Assembly: GCA_964548275.1 (NCBI GenBank) | Contig: CAZJQI010000017.1 | Coordinates: 8,987 to 72,986, forward strand | From: JAUVUV01 sp964548275 | GTDB taxonomy: Bacteria > Gemmatimonadota > Glassbacteria > GWA2-58-10 | Direction: 5' to 3' | DNA length: 64,000 nucleotides | Shown here: in pieces, positions 50,666-60,511 of the stretch | Position numbering within the stretch: the stretch's first letter is position 1 | Layout: every line of letters starts with the position of its first letter | The notes under the pieces: generated by a model | What the model was told of the DNA's origin: nothing | Database searches by the model: none | The model's input: only the letters and a program-made list of their open reading frames with translations | Translations under genes and position numbers: made by a program

Positions 50666-52418
50666 AGATGTCATCTCCTACACAGTCGATTAAAAACCCG
50701 AGACCGCTCAACTCCCATGCGCGGCTTCCGTAACCATCTGCAGCTTTGGCAGCTTCCTGGTAATTGTCATTTCCGTGTATTTCTAGCAGGAGTCCTACCC
50801 CACCTGTGCCACCGGCTCCCCGGGCCATCCACCCGGCCCTGTATGAGTCCGCTCCTTGGCCCTCGAGAAATACCCCGTATGCGCGGTCCTCCCCCATTCC
50901 CTGCCCCACACCGCCGAGAGTATAGCAATCGCTTCCCGAACCATCGGCAAGCAAGCCAAAGGCTGTATGAAGGCCGCAGCCCTGAGCATAGCGCCCGGCC
51001 TTATAGCTGTCATCTCCTCTGCTGTCGACAAGAAGTCCGCAACCTCCCCAGTAACCCGCACCCTGACCGAAATAGTCAATCTCATAATTATCCGCACCTG
51101 CCCGGTCATAGAGAAGCGCTGTTCCGCCCAGCCCGAACGGGCGCAGGCCAGCGGCTGAGCCTTGCGCAAAGCTCTTGGTGGCGCCGGGTGTTCGCCAGTC
51201 CGGGTAGTGTCCTCCAGCAGCGTACCTGTCATCGCCATTCAGATCGATCAGCAATCCCGCCCCGCCGGCAAAACATGCCGCCTGACCTCCAAATGAAACC
51301 TCGTAGCTGTCATCGCCTTCAAAATCAGCCAGCATTCCGAGACCGAAAAAGGACATTCCCTGGCTCAAGGGTCCGCCCCTGTAGTTGTCCTCACCTTCAA
51401 AGTCAATCAGGACCCCTACTCCCAGAGCTGCTGCGCCAAGGGAAAACGATGCTCCCTTGTATGTATCGTTGCCTTCATGATCCTCCAGCCACGAAAGGCC
51501 GAAAAGAGCACCCCCCAGGGCGTAACCATTATCGGCTTTATAGCTGTCATTCCCCTCCAGGTCGATAATCATGCTGACCAAAGGCCAACCCGACGGAGGT
51601 ATTTCGTAACTGTCATCGCCACCCAGGTCCAGGATGAGAAGGCATTTTTGACGGTAATCGTTTTCCTGCCTGCCCCCAACTATCACAGCACCCCAGGGAG
51701 TGTCGAGATTGAGAATAAATTTTTCCCGGGTCGATTCCTGGTTTACCCATACCCGGGTGTTTTTTTTAACAAGTTCTTGCAGGCGGGCCGAGGCTCCCGC
51801 GGCTGTCAGGGCGGAAGCCCAGAGGCAGGCGAGGTCAACCCTCCGGGACAGTGTTATCATCCTTTCCACTGGGTTTGCGGGCCACTGGTCTTCCCAGAAA
51901 GGGAAATTTTTTACATATTTTTTGAGTTCCTCAACCTCCGCAGGTGTGAGCTTGCGATAAGCCTCCCGGATCAACCGGTCTGCTTCGACAAGTTCAACAA
52001 GCGACTGGCCAGCGCCCGGAAACAGGGTATCGAGACTGTCCGCCGCCGCTTTAAGTCCGCCGGGCATTTTCAGGTGAGATTGCCGAGGGCAGAAAAGACC
52101 AAGGAATTCAAGACTCCAATGAAGGTATTGTTCAGGGGTGTTGAATGAAGCAAGCCGGTTTTCCAAGTCGGCAAACCGGAAAACCACGTTGTGCAAATTA
52201 TCATTTGCCAGACTTGTCCCTGGAGTATATGTACCCACTGTAGCATAGCCATCAAACCACGGTATTATCTCTCGGGCTTCGAGTCTGAGATGGCTAAGGC
52301 CCTCTTCCAGAGAAGATACCGCTTTATTTAAACCGTCTTTAAATTCGGCTCCGCTCGTGGCTGAAAAAGAAAGGAGGCTTAGCGAGCTTAACAGAGCGAG
52401 CCTATTTCTGATTTTCAT
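50586..52418 (-). CDS. secreted G-x-D-x-Y solenoid repeat protein
   Basis: A 610-residue protein with a Sec signal (RNRLALLSSLSLLSFSATSG). After a 250-residue helical N-terminal domain come 12 tandem repeats of roughly 26-27 residues, with the core L-x-D-x-x-G-x-D-x-Y (for example LADFEGDDSYEV, LLVDSRGDDSYKAG) and spacers rich in Gly and often QG. The period and Gly/Asp/Tyr pattern suggest a beta-solenoid, possibly calcium-binding. ATG 52418 follows GGAG and lies inside the end of the O-antigen ligase gene. It shares an overlapping operon with that gene and the HEAT gene, which hints at a role at the envelope. Family not recognised. Confidence 0.75.
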   Translation of the reverse strand: MKIRNRLALLSSLSLLSFSATSGAEFKDGLNKAVSSLEEGLSHLRLEAREIIPWFDGYATVGTYTPGTSLANDNLHNVVFRFADLENRLASFNTPEQYLHWSLEFLGLFCPRQSHLKMPGGLKAAADSLDTLFPGAGQSLVELVEADRLIREAYRKLTPAEVEELKKYVKNFPFWEDQWPANPVERMITLSRRVDLACLWASALTAAGASARLQELVKKNTRVWVNQESTREKFILNLDTPWGAVIVGGRQENDYRQKCLLILDLGGDDSYEIPPSGWPLVSMIIDLEGNDSYKADNGYALGGALFGLSWLEDHEGNDTYKGASFSLGAAALGVGVLIDFEGEDNYRGGPLSQGMSFFGLGMLADFEGDDSYEVSFGGQAACFAGGAGLLIDLNGDDRYAAGGHYPDWRTPGATKSFAQGSAAGLRPFGLGGTALLYDRAGADNYEIDYFGQGAGYWGGCGLLVDSRGDDSYKAGRYAQGCGLHTAFGLLADGSGSDCYTLGGVGQGMGEDRAYGVFLEGQGADSYRAGWMARGAGGTGGVGLLLEIHGNDNYQEAAKAADGYGSRAWELSGLGFLIDCVGDDIYGNRRIQGQIIRSGTWGAMVDLPFNR

Positions 52419-54693
52419 CCAGCTCCTCAAGTATACTGCGGGCCCTTTCCACAAACTGTTTCTGGTCTTCACCCGCGTATTGCACTATTCTTCCGAACCG
52501 TTCCCGTGCGGCTGCAGTGTCGCCAACAGCGAGCGAGGCCAGGCCGTAAAGGTCTGCTAGTCTGGCGAAATTTTTGCTGTTTGTTCTTACCCTTCGGTCC
52601 CAGCCATCAAGAATCGCCAGCGTGGAGTCCGGCAAGCCCCTTTGGTAGTATGCGCCAGCCAGGGCCATCATCGGCTCGAAACTTTCCCCGGCCTTGTTGC
52701 GCAGATGGTATTCAGCTTCGGCGAACCTGTCCCTTGTCGTATCTTTCAGGCAGATCAAGCCCCAGACCCAGTGCGAACGCTCTGGCACGCCAGGAGAGTA
52801 GACCTCCTGATAACGGAGAAGTGTCTTTTCCGCCTTCTCATAGTCGCCTTTTATGTAATAAAATTCAGTCAGGTGACCGTAAGGTTCCGGAAAGTAAGGA
52901 GCAGCCCTGACAGAGCGCTCGTAATACTGTGTGGCTGCATCCCTGTCGTTCTCAAGCTGAGCCAGCCATCCTGCCACATACTGCATTTCGAAATGCCCTG
53001 GCAGAAGGTCTGCTGCAAGCTGGCTTCGCCTAACGCTATATGGCAAATCATGGGCATGCTGTTTCAGTGAATCGAAGAAAAAATACTGCGCCCGGAGGAT
53101 TCGCTCCGAACCCCAGAGACAGATAACCGGTAAAACCAGGGTCAGGATAACCAAAAGAACCCTCGACAGCGGCCTGGAAAGTTTGATTTTCAGTTCGATC
53201 TTACGGCAGTCATCTTTCTCTCTGTCGGCGCAGCAGCCTGCCAGAAGCAGGCCGCAGGTGGCCCAGAGGAAAATTCCACTTGTCACGGTCTGTAAAGGAA
53301 AGGTGAAAAGAGCGTTTACCAGGCTTCCGGCCAACCCGGAGGCTGCGCCGAGGATCAGGTAAAATGCGGGATCTCCGCTGCGCGATTTGATATATTTCCA
53401 CATCCTTATGCCGAAAAGAACCCAGAAGGCCAGAAACGCGGCAAACCCGATCAGGCCAAGCTCGATAAATATCTGAAGGTATTCGTTATGGCACTGGGGG
53501 GGAATCAGTTCCCACATCTTGATCTCAGGGGGGAGAAGTCCAAAGGCTGCCCAGTGCTTTTCGGTTTTATACCCCGGATAGTGAATAACGAACTGGCCGA
53601 TACCCTTACCCAAAAGAGGGTCATCGGAGATCATCGCCGCTCCGGTCTCCAGAAAAACGACCCTGGAATAGACATCGATATTTTCCAGATTCCCCAGGCT
53701 GGCAAATCGATTTTTCCAGTGCTCCAAACGCACAGCCGACGCCGTAAGGATTCTCCCTGCAATAGCTGAACCGGTATTTGTGAACAAAGCGAATGAGGCA
53801 GCCGCCATACTCAGCCCGAGTAAAAGAATAAGCAATTTTTTCCAGAACCTCCGAAGCATCTTTTTCAAACCCGCTCTCTTGTAGAACAGAATCACGCAGG
53901 CGATCAGCATCAGGGCAAAAAAGAACGCCAGAACCCCTGAACGGTTCTGCGAGGTAAAAAAACAGATCAGTTCGGCCAGGAATACAAACCCCAGGCAGGC
54001 GGCGACAAGAACCCTGGTGCGGGAAATCCTTGCGGTTCTTGATGCAGAGAGTTCTGCTAAAAACGCTCCAATAGTAGCAGGCGCAGTCAAAACCAGGATG
54101 TGGAGCAGGAAATTCGGGTTTCCCTGGTTGGAGGTAAGCATCTGGTAATGGTCAACAACCCTGGTGCTCCCGGGCCAGGTCTCGACAAAGTGCGGATAAA
54201 CCCAGTTGCGCAAGGGGATCACCCAGTCGAGAGCCAGTGCCCAGACTGCCACGGCAGCGCCTGCAAAAATAATAAAATACAGCGGCCCCCTGATATTCCG
54301 GCCGCGGTACAGCGCCCAGGCGAAGACCAGCCAGGCTGCCAGTGCGCTCACATGGAAAAATCTCTCAAGGGCAAGCAGCCGGTTGAGGCTCCAGGCAATT
54401 GAAGCGGCTCCGAAGAGAAAAAGCGCCAGAAGAGGAATCATTTCTACTGGCAGCCGGAAAGAGAGTTCTTTTTTTCTAACAGATGAAAAAAAGAAAAGGA
54501 TTGCGATCAGGGCTACTGCAGCCTGCACACAAAAAAGCTTGGGCACCTCGAAACCGTCATAGAAATATTCCGGAGCGAAGACAGAAACTCCCAGAACCAG
54601 GCCTGCATAAAAGACCCATTCTATGATGCGGTTTGCCGGGCTGCCTGCAGAAGCTGCCTGGCTGGTGGCGGTATTGCGATTCTTCGCGCTCAT
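52402..54693 (-). CDS. O-antigen ligase/polymerase-family membrane protein with TPR tail
   Basis: A 763-residue protein. Residues 20-480 contain about 11-13 hydrophobic segments and the large periplasmic loop typical of Wzy/WaaL-type ligases, with GKGIGQFVIHYPGYK and PPQCHNEYLQIFIELG. The rest (about 535-763) has TPR-like helical repeats (PEPYGHLTEFYYIKGDYEKAE). Together these suggest a ligase that joins or polymerises a surface glycan and docks partners. The ATG at 54693 with GGAAAG upstream is favoured over the TTG at 54714. It overlaps the next gene by 17 bp. Confidence 0.85.
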   Translation of the reverse strand: MSAKNRNTATSQAASAGSPANRIIEWVFYAGLVLGVSVFAPEYFYDGFEVPKLFCVQAAVALIAILFFFSSVRKKELSFRLPVEMIPLLALFLFGAASIAWSLNRLLALERFFHVSALAAWLVFAWALYRGRNIRGPLYFIIFAGAAVAVWALALDWVIPLRNWVYPHFVETWPGSTRVVDHYQMLTSNQGNPNFLLHILVLTAPATIGAFLAELSASRTARISRTRVLVAACLGFVFLAELICFFTSQNRSGVLAFFFALMLIACVILFYKRAGLKKMLRRFWKKLLILLLGLSMAAASFALFTNTGSAIAGRILTASAVRLEHWKNRFASLGNLENIDVYSRVVFLETGAAMISDDPLLGKGIGQFVIHYPGYKTEKHWAAFGLLPPEIKMWELIPPQCHNEYLQIFIELGLIGFAAFLAFWVLFGIRMWKYIKSRSGDPAFYLILGAASGLAGSLVNALFTFPLQTVTSGIFLWATCGLLLAGCCADREKDDCRKIELKIKLSRPLSRVLLVILTLVLPVICLWGSERILRAQYFFFDSLKQHAHDLPYSVRRSQLAADLLPGHFEMQYVAGWLAQLENDRDAATQYYERSVRAAPYFPEPYGHLTEFYYIKGDYEKAEKTLLRYQEVYSPGVPERSHWVWGLICLKDTTRDRFAEAEYHLRNKAGESFEPMMALAGAYYQRGLPDSTLAILDGWDRRVRTNSKNFARLADLYGLASLAVGDTAAARERFGRIVQYAGEDQKQFVERARSILEELDENQK

Positions 54694-54915
54694 CTTTACT
54701 TTCCAAGCTTTCAAGAATCCTCTCTCCCTGAAGTCTGATTACTGCCTCTCAATATAAAAAAAACACAGGCCTTGCGCCATTGGTTAAATCCGGAGATTTG
54801 ACTCTTTCTTAAATAAAATCGTTTGTTTTGCTTGTCTGCAGCCCCGCCAAAATTTATCTTTAAAAGAAGAGAGTATATTTCTCAACCGGAAACACAACCA
54901 CAGGATGAGGTTCTG

Positions 54916-55866
54916 ATGCAATTTTTAAGGGGAAACAGAGATCAGCTACAGGGCAGAGCGGTAATTTTTCTTGAGCTCAAAGATCCTCAGTCATTTATGG
55001 AAACTCCGGGTGAAATGTCCCTTTTTGCGGTATTCTGCGCTGTAACCGAGCTGGACCTTCTCGAACTGATTACCCAGGTAATGCACCTTCCGCGGGAGCA
55101 TTCAAAACTTATCACCCGTTTTTACAAGCGGTATTTCCAGGAAATCGAGGAGATCAAACGCTCATTTCCCGCACGGGTATCCAGAATAATCGACGAGGTA
55201 ATCGAAAAGGAGCAGGAGGAAGTCTCCGAACCGATCCTGGAATCGTTCCGCGAGATGTTCAGGCGCAGCAGCATGGAGGATGAGACTCAGGACAAGCCGG
55301 AAGAAATCGAAAAGGGGAGCAAGCTGCCGCAGCCGGACTTTTACTCGACAATGATCCCGCTTCCGGGAAGGGAAATAATCGAACATTACGTGGAGAAAGA
55401 GCACGAATTCGCTTTCGATATCATCGATCTCCAACGGAGCGAACATCTCGAGGTGGGGCATCTCGTCTTAGATGCCCATGCCAGGCTTTATGTTGCCGAT
55501 TACATGAACCAGAAAGAAAAACAGATCGAACTGCCGCACCAGAAAACCTACAAGTCCCCTTATAAGAATTTCAGAAAGATTTCCAAGGATGAGTTCAAGA
55601 AGCAGTTGACCGAACTTTCGAGCGAGCTGATGTTCCTGCTGGAGACCGGCAGGGACACCGACCGGGTCTTTGCTGATCTAAAGCAGCTCACCAGCGGCTC
55701 GTTCCTGATGCGGGAGGTGGTGAGCATGTACAATATCAGCACCACCAAGGTCCCGCACAGAATCAAGCTGATGGAGCTTTATTTCCGCAAGATTTTTTCG
55801 CTGATCGACGAGGACTATATGAAAACCAAGCAGATCGACGAGGAAATCCAGAAGTATACGGTTTGA
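54916..55866 (+). CDS. hypothetical protein
   Basis: A 316-residue soluble protein. I do not recognise it. The sequence is strongly helical with many Glu/Lys (SRIIDEVIEKEQEEV) and no signal peptide, membrane segment or known catalytic motif. The acidic middle (about 110-150) suggests a linker between two helical domains, and the C-terminal half has KQLTELSSELMFLLE. The ATG at 54916 with GAGG five bases upstream is preferred to an earlier TTG that lies in AT-rich non-coding-like DNA. It is divergent from the ligase operon and stands alone. Confidence 0.65.
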   Translation: MQFLRGNRDQLQGRAVIFLELKDPQSFMETPGEMSLFAVFCAVTELDLLELITQVMHLPREHSKLITRFYKRYFQEIEEIKRSFPARVSRIIDEVIEKEQEEVSEPILESFREMFRRSSMEDETQDKPEEIEKGSKLPQPDFYSTMIPLPGREIIEHYVEKEHEFAFDIIDLQRSEHLEVGHLVLDAHARLYVADYMNQKEKQIELPHQKTYKSPYKNFRKISKDEFKKQLTELSSELMFLLETGRDTDRVFADLKQLTSGSFLMREVVSMYNISTTKVPHRIKLMELYFRKIFSLIDEDYMKTKQIDEEIQKYTV

Positions 55867-56125
55867 CATTACAAGAATACTCCTACCGTCTTAGACCCTT
55901 CTCAGGTATCCTTTGATTTCCCTGTAACCAATCTTTAATTACTTTTTGCTACATTTTATATTGATTTTTCGGATATTATGATATTTATTAATATTAGAAA
56001 TTATCGCGCAGCAACCTTGGAAAGTAAAAAAATGACTTTTAATTTCCGCTGCTTAACCGGTTTAGACTTTCCAGTTATGCAGCCTGATTTGTGCTAAAAT
56101 CCACAGTAACTATGAAGGTTGCTTG

Positions 56126-58303
56126 ATGAAAGTATTAAGGCCTTTTATGTCGTTCCTGACGGTTATCTTCTTATTCGATAGTCTGGATGCCGTAGAACCC
56201 TGGAAAGCGGAAAAGTACCATTTGGAATTCCAGAGAGCGCTAGCGCAGGGAGATTCGGTAGGAGCTCTCAAGCTGCTGAACAAGGCGCTGAAACTGGATA
56301 GAGAACTTTATCCGGCATTGATCCAGCGGGGCCGGCTTTATCTTGGCATGGGCAACAAAAGGGCCGCAAAAAATGATTTCAGTAATGCGCTTTTTTCAGA
56401 TTCAGAAGAAATAAAGGCGAAAGCCTATGTGGGTCTTGGCGATATCTTACGCACCAATCCCAAACGTATTCGAATGGCTATGGAAAAATACCGCTTAGCC
56501 ACCGAGGTGGATCCATCATGTAAAGAGGCCTATTACGCACTGGCCAAAGCCGGGATGGAATACGCACAAACGGTCGGATACAGGGTAGCGGCAAAAGCCC
56601 TTGTTGATTTGATCTGCCTTGACCCGGCTTACAAAGACGCTTACAAGCTCTGGAGGGAGCGGATTCTGGACCAAAACGAAGATGAAATCCGCATCGTTGA
56701 TCAAAGCCTGGAATCCTACCTTGTCGCACACCCGGACAGCGCCGCCTGGTGGGTGGACCTGGCCTGGGACCATTTCGACCTGGGAGAACCTGAAAGTGCT
56801 TTGGAAATTCTCTCCTGTATGAAAAAACTAAATCCCGACTATCAATCCCCGAATGTTCCGCTGCTTAAAGCGCGATGCCATCTCAGTCTCGGAGACACTC
56901 TCAGCTTTCAGAAGCTTTACGACAAAGCTCTGGAAACAGCACAGGAAACAGGGGATTTCAGCCAGTTAATTATCGATGCCGAGACGATTTTTACCCCGGA
57001 GGATTACAAGAATTGGGAAAAGCTTTCTGATAATAAGGCCAGGATGGTCTTTTTGCGCACCTTCTGGGCAGATATCAACCCGGATAAATTGAAAGAATGG
57101 AACCCCCGTCTTGCCGAGCATTATACAAGGTTGGCACATGCAAAAAAGAATTACCGGCTTCAGATGCCCCACAGCCCATACCAGTCGAACCGGGATACCA
57201 ACCTTCTCCTCTCCTTTCAATCTTTCGATTATTATTATGATTCAGCTATTTTCTTCGACCGGTCCCGCCAGCTGGCACTGGACCAGCGCGGCATGCTCTA
57301 TATCAGGTACGGCGCTCCGGACATTATTCGCACGCAGCATTTCATGCCGGGCTACCGGATCTCCAACCCTGCTGAGTTCTGGCATTATGGGAAATTAGTA
57401 TTCATGTTTGAAAAAAAGGCTATGGCAGGAGATTACATATTCCGGCCTATGCAACTGTACGGGTTGGTTGGCGACATGATGAAAGCCATGGAAACCCAGC
57501 GTTTCCAGGACAAACATATCCACAAGGCAGAGGACTCTTTCTGGGCCCAGTTTTGGAGCGGGGACAGCGCAAGAGTGGAGCTGGAAATCTACCAGGATGA
57601 ATTTCTTCCCGGGGGCAGAGTGCCTGAGGCAGCCGTGGCGCTTTACGACACCACCTGGCTGGAACTGAAGCGGCAACAGAGTCCGGTTTTCAAAACAAAC
57701 GGCGAGGAAAACCTCTGGCTGGCAGTGCATAGAATAACTGCGCCCCCCGGCAAGTGCGGCTACGCCATGCGTATCAAAGCTGACCCGGACAGGTGGACAG
57801 GCAGGGGCCGGGTGGATCTGAAAACTTTCGAGACGAAAAAAATCGATTTCAGCACAGTGGTGCTGGGAAGCGAGCCGGAGCCGGGCGGGCCTGCTCACGA
57901 GCGCCTGGGAGTGAAATTTGTTCCCAGACCCGCGATGAAATTCAAGCAGGGCGAGCAGATAAAGGTTTACCTAGAGGTGTACAACCTCAGAATCGGCCGG
58001 GGAGGCATTCGCAACTACAGGGAATGGGTGGATGTGATCCGGCTGGAGGAGGAAAAGGGCGCGCTGGGCAGGATCGGCAGCAAGCTGGTGGGCATGCTCA
58101 CATTCGGCGGGGAGAAACAGGCCACCAGTATCACTCTCGTTTTCGACCGCCGGGCAGAAACAAGATCAGGGCCGGTAGCTGAAACCTTTTTCCTGGATTC
58201 CTCTGAACTCGCGCCGGGCCGGTACCGCCTGCTGATCGAGGCGCGGGACAATGCCAGCGCTTATTGGGATGCCGAGGGTGTGGTGTTCGAGATAACGAAA
58301 TAA
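56126..58303 (+). CDS. secreted TPR/GWxTD-domain protein
   Basis: A 725-residue protein with an N-terminal signal-like segment (FMSFLTVIFLFDSLDAV). TPR-like helical repeats span about 30-300. The following region matches the GWxTD domain: MLYIRYGAPDIIR (about 391-403) then NPAEFWHYGKLVFMFEKK. This domain family is found mainly in FCB-group bacteria; its function is unknown, probably envelope associated. A beta-rich C-terminal part (YLEVYNLRIGRGG, FFLDSSELAPGRYRLLIEA) resembles a macroglobulin-like sandwich. ATG 56126 follows GAAGG. No partner is adjacent. Confidence 0.8.
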   Translation: MKVLRPFMSFLTVIFLFDSLDAVEPWKAEKYHLEFQRALAQGDSVGALKLLNKALKLDRELYPALIQRGRLYLGMGNKRAAKNDFSNALFSDSEEIKAKAYVGLGDILRTNPKRIRMAMEKYRLATEVDPSCKEAYYALAKAGMEYAQTVGYRVAAKALVDLICLDPAYKDAYKLWRERILDQNEDEIRIVDQSLESYLVAHPDSAAWWVDLAWDHFDLGEPESALEILSCMKKLNPDYQSPNVPLLKARCHLSLGDTLSFQKLYDKALETAQETGDFSQLIIDAETIFTPEDYKNWEKLSDNKARMVFLRTFWADINPDKLKEWNPRLAEHYTRLAHAKKNYRLQMPHSPYQSNRDTNLLLSFQSFDYYYDSAIFFDRSRQLALDQRGMLYIRYGAPDIIRTQHFMPGYRISNPAEFWHYGKLVFMFEKKAMAGDYIFRPMQLYGLVGDMMKAMETQRFQDKHIHKAEDSFWAQFWSGDSARVELEIYQDEFLPGGRVPEAAVALYDTTWLELKRQQSPVFKTNGEENLWLAVHRITAPPGKCGYAMRIKADPDRWTGRGRVDLKTFETKKIDFSTVVLGSEPEPGGPAHERLGVKFVPRPAMKFKQGEQIKVYLEVYNLRIGRGGIRNYREWVDVIRLEEEKGALGRIGSKLVGMLTFGGEKQATSITLVFDRRAETRSGPVAETFFLDSSELAPGRYRLLIEARDNASAYWDAEGVVFEITK

Positions 58304-58306
58304 AAA

Positions 58307-58334
58307 GAAGGGTGCGGCATGGCGCACTCCAACA
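58307..58334. repeat. degenerate palindrome of the 28-bp family
   Basis: GGGTGCGGCA pairs with TGGCGCACTC at 8 of 10 positions. Only weakly similar to the complete copies; it lies just after the GWxTD gene, between convergent genes. Confidence 0.3.
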
Positions 58335-58390
58335 AGTCGCTAGTCTGGTATTGCCTTTCACAAAGTCTAATTATTAATCCATCCCTTCTC

Positions 58391-59491
58391 TCAGTCTTTC
58401 ACCGTACCTTTCCTGTAAAACGGCATCTTTACCACTTCCACTTCTGCTGTGCGGCCGCGTAGCTCCATCTGCAGCTTCGCACCCGGTGTGGCCAGTTCCA
58501 CCGGCAAATACGCCGTGCCGATACCGATCCCCAGCGAGGGCGCGATACTCCCACTGGCAACAGTGGCCACCTCTTTGCCGTCACGGAGAAGGCGGTAGCC
58601 CTCCCTCGGGATGTCTCTCTTCGAGGCCGTAATCCCTCTCAGCCGCACCTTTACCCCGGCCTCGCGCTGGGCCAGAAGAGCCTGCTTGCCGATAAAATCC
58701 TTTTTGTCAAAATCCACCACCCAGGAAAGGTTCGCCTCCAGGGGACTATGCTCCTGGTTCAGCTCGTGGCCGTAAAGCGGGTAGCCCATCTCCAGGCGAA
58801 GGGTATCGCGGGCGCCCAGGCCGCAGGGTTTCGCTCCAAGCCCGACCAGTTCATCCCAGAATCGGGAGGCCTTTCGGGCGCTGACAAATATCTCGTAGCC
58901 AAGCTCTCCTGTGTAGCCGGTGCGGCTCACCACCATCTGCTGGCCCAGGATTTCGAAGGTGTCCATCCGGTAATAGGCCAGCCTGTCAAAGCCTGCATCC
59001 TCTCCGGCCAGTTTTTTCAGCGCCGCGCGTGAATGTGGGCCCTGGAGCGCCAGAAGCGCGACCTCCCCGGACTCATCGGCAAGCTCCACCCCGCCGAGGC
59101 GCCTGCACCAGGCGTCCATGTGAGCGAAATCCGACTCGAGGTTGGCCGCATTCACCACGACCAGGAAAACTTCTCCGTGGCGGCCGATCAGCAAATCATC
59201 GAGCACCCCGCCGCGCTCGTTGAGAATCATGGCGTAGATAAACTGCTCATCCTCCAGCGCGCTGGCCCTTCCGGTGGTAAGGTAGTCGAGAGCCTCTGCG
59301 GCACGTGCACCGCTGATCCTGAATCGGCCCATGTGGGAGACATCGAAAATTCCGAGGTTTTCTCTAACAACCCTGTGCTCGTGGAGAATGCCGCTGTAGG
59401 AAACAGGCATTTCCCAGCCGGCGAAAGGGACCATCTTTGCGCCTGCTGCCAGGTGTTTTCCGTGGAGAGGGGTTCTTTTCAGTTCGCTCAC
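58391..59491 (-). CDS. gcvT: glycine cleavage T protein (aminomethyltransferase)
   Basis: A 366-residue tetrahydrofolate-dependent enzyme that takes the aminomethyl group from GcvH. MVPFAGWEMPVSY, GIFDVSHMGRFRI, ALQGPHSRAAL and the signature GYTGELGYEIF are all present, and the length is usual. It starts at a GTG that overlaps the argF stop by 4 bp. gcvH and gcvP are not in this window, so the remaining cleavage system must be elsewhere. It is the last gene of the minus-strand operon. Confidence 0.94.
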   Translation of the reverse strand: MSELKRTPLHGKHLAAGAKMVPFAGWEMPVSYSGILHEHRVVRENLGIFDVSHMGRFRISGARAAEALDYLTTGRASALEDEQFIYAMILNERGGVLDDLLIGRHGEVFLVVVNAANLESDFAHMDAWCRRLGGVELADESGEVALLALQGPHSRAALKKLAGEDAGFDRLAYYRMDTFEILGQQMVVSRTGYTGELGYEIFVSARKASRFWDELVGLGAKPCGLGARDTLRLEMGYPLYGHELNQEHSPLEANLSWVVDFDKKDFIGKQALLAQREAGVKVRLRGITASKRDIPREGYRLLRDGKEVATVASGSIAPSLGIGIGTAYLPVELATPGAKLQMELRGRTAEVEVVKMPFYRKGTVKD

Positions 59492-60450
59492 CTATCATTC
59501 GATCTTATTTGACGTTCCGCGACTTCAGGGGCCAGGAGTTTCAGAATGATCGCTTTCTGGGCGTGAAGGCGGTTCTCGGCCTGGTCGAACACCTTCGAGT
59601 GCGGCCCGTCGATAATTTCATCGGTAATTTCCTCTCCCCGGTGGGCCGGCAGGCAGTGCAGTATGTAAAAGTTGGTGGAGGCATGCCGGACCAGCTCGGC
59701 GTTGACCTGGTAAGGTCGAAAATCCTTGCGCCGCCTCTCGCTTTCATCCTCATGCCCCATGCTGGCCCAGACATCGGTATAAACAAAATCAGCCCCTTTG
59801 ACTGCCTCTACCGGGTCGTGCGTAATCGTAATAGAGCCATCAACAGCTTTCCCGAGCTCTGAGGCCCGCTTTACGAATTCAGGCAGCGGTTCATAACCTT
59901 CCGGTGCCGCTACAGCTATTTCAACTCCGAGAGCGGCACAGATCAACAGCAGCGAATGGCAGACATTGTTTCCGTCGCCGACATAGGCAAGTTTCACTTT
60001 CGGAAACCGGCCTTTGGATAACTCGGCCACAGTGAGAATATCCGCCACTGCCTGGCATGGGTGTTCTATGTTGCAGAGGGCGTTAATCACCGGGATACGC
60101 ATGTTCTCGGCGAGCATGCGAACCGTTTTGTTTTTGAAAACTCTTGCGATAACAATATCCACCAAGCGTTCGAGGTTGTGCGCAACATCGGGCACACTCT
60201 CGCGTTCGCCAAGCTGAATACCCACCGACTGGAGTTCCATGGCGTGGCCTCCCAGTTCCACCATCGCCAGTTCGAAAGTGACCCGGGTGCGCAGGCTGGG
60301 CTTTTCGAAAATCATCGCCATTGACCGGCCAACCAGCGGCCGCAGCTCGAGCGGGGTTTTGCGCACTTTCTTGAGCCATGCGGCAAGTTTCACTGTCTGA
60401 TCCAATTCCTCGGGCGTAAAATTATCGATGGATATGAAATCTCTTTTCAT
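59488..60450 (-). CDS. argF: ornithine carbamoyltransferase
   Basis: A 320-residue carbamoyltransferase of arginine synthesis. The carbamoyl-phosphate loop is FEKPSLRTRVTFE (Ser52-Arg56), followed by NALCNIEHPCQAVADILT and HCLPAHRGEEI, the catalytic Cys-containing motif of ornithine enzymes. The in-frame ATG at 60450 is used; extending upstream would overlap hslU by ten codons with no ribosome site. It lies after hslU and is coupled to gcvT. Acetyl- or succinyl-ornithine as substrate cannot be fully excluded from sequence. Confidence 0.9.
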   Translation of the reverse strand: MKRDFISIDNFTPEELDQTVKLAAWLKKVRKTPLELRPLVGRSMAMIFEKPSLRTRVTFELAMVELGGHAMELQSVGIQLGERESVPDVAHNLERLVDIVIARVFKNKTVRMLAENMRIPVINALCNIEHPCQAVADILTVAELSKGRFPKVKLAYVGDGNNVCHSLLLICAALGVEIAVAAPEGYEPLPEFVKRASELGKAVDGSITITHDPVEAVKGADFVYTDVWASMGHEDESERRRKDFRPYQVNAELVRHASTNFYILHCLPAHRGEEITDEIIDGPHSKVFDQAENRLHAQKAIILKLLAPEVAERQIRSNDR

Positions 60451-60511
60451 TTTTTTACCTGTGAGCGTAACGGGAATTATCGAGAATCGGAAATAAGAGA
60501 TGCCCGGCTGC

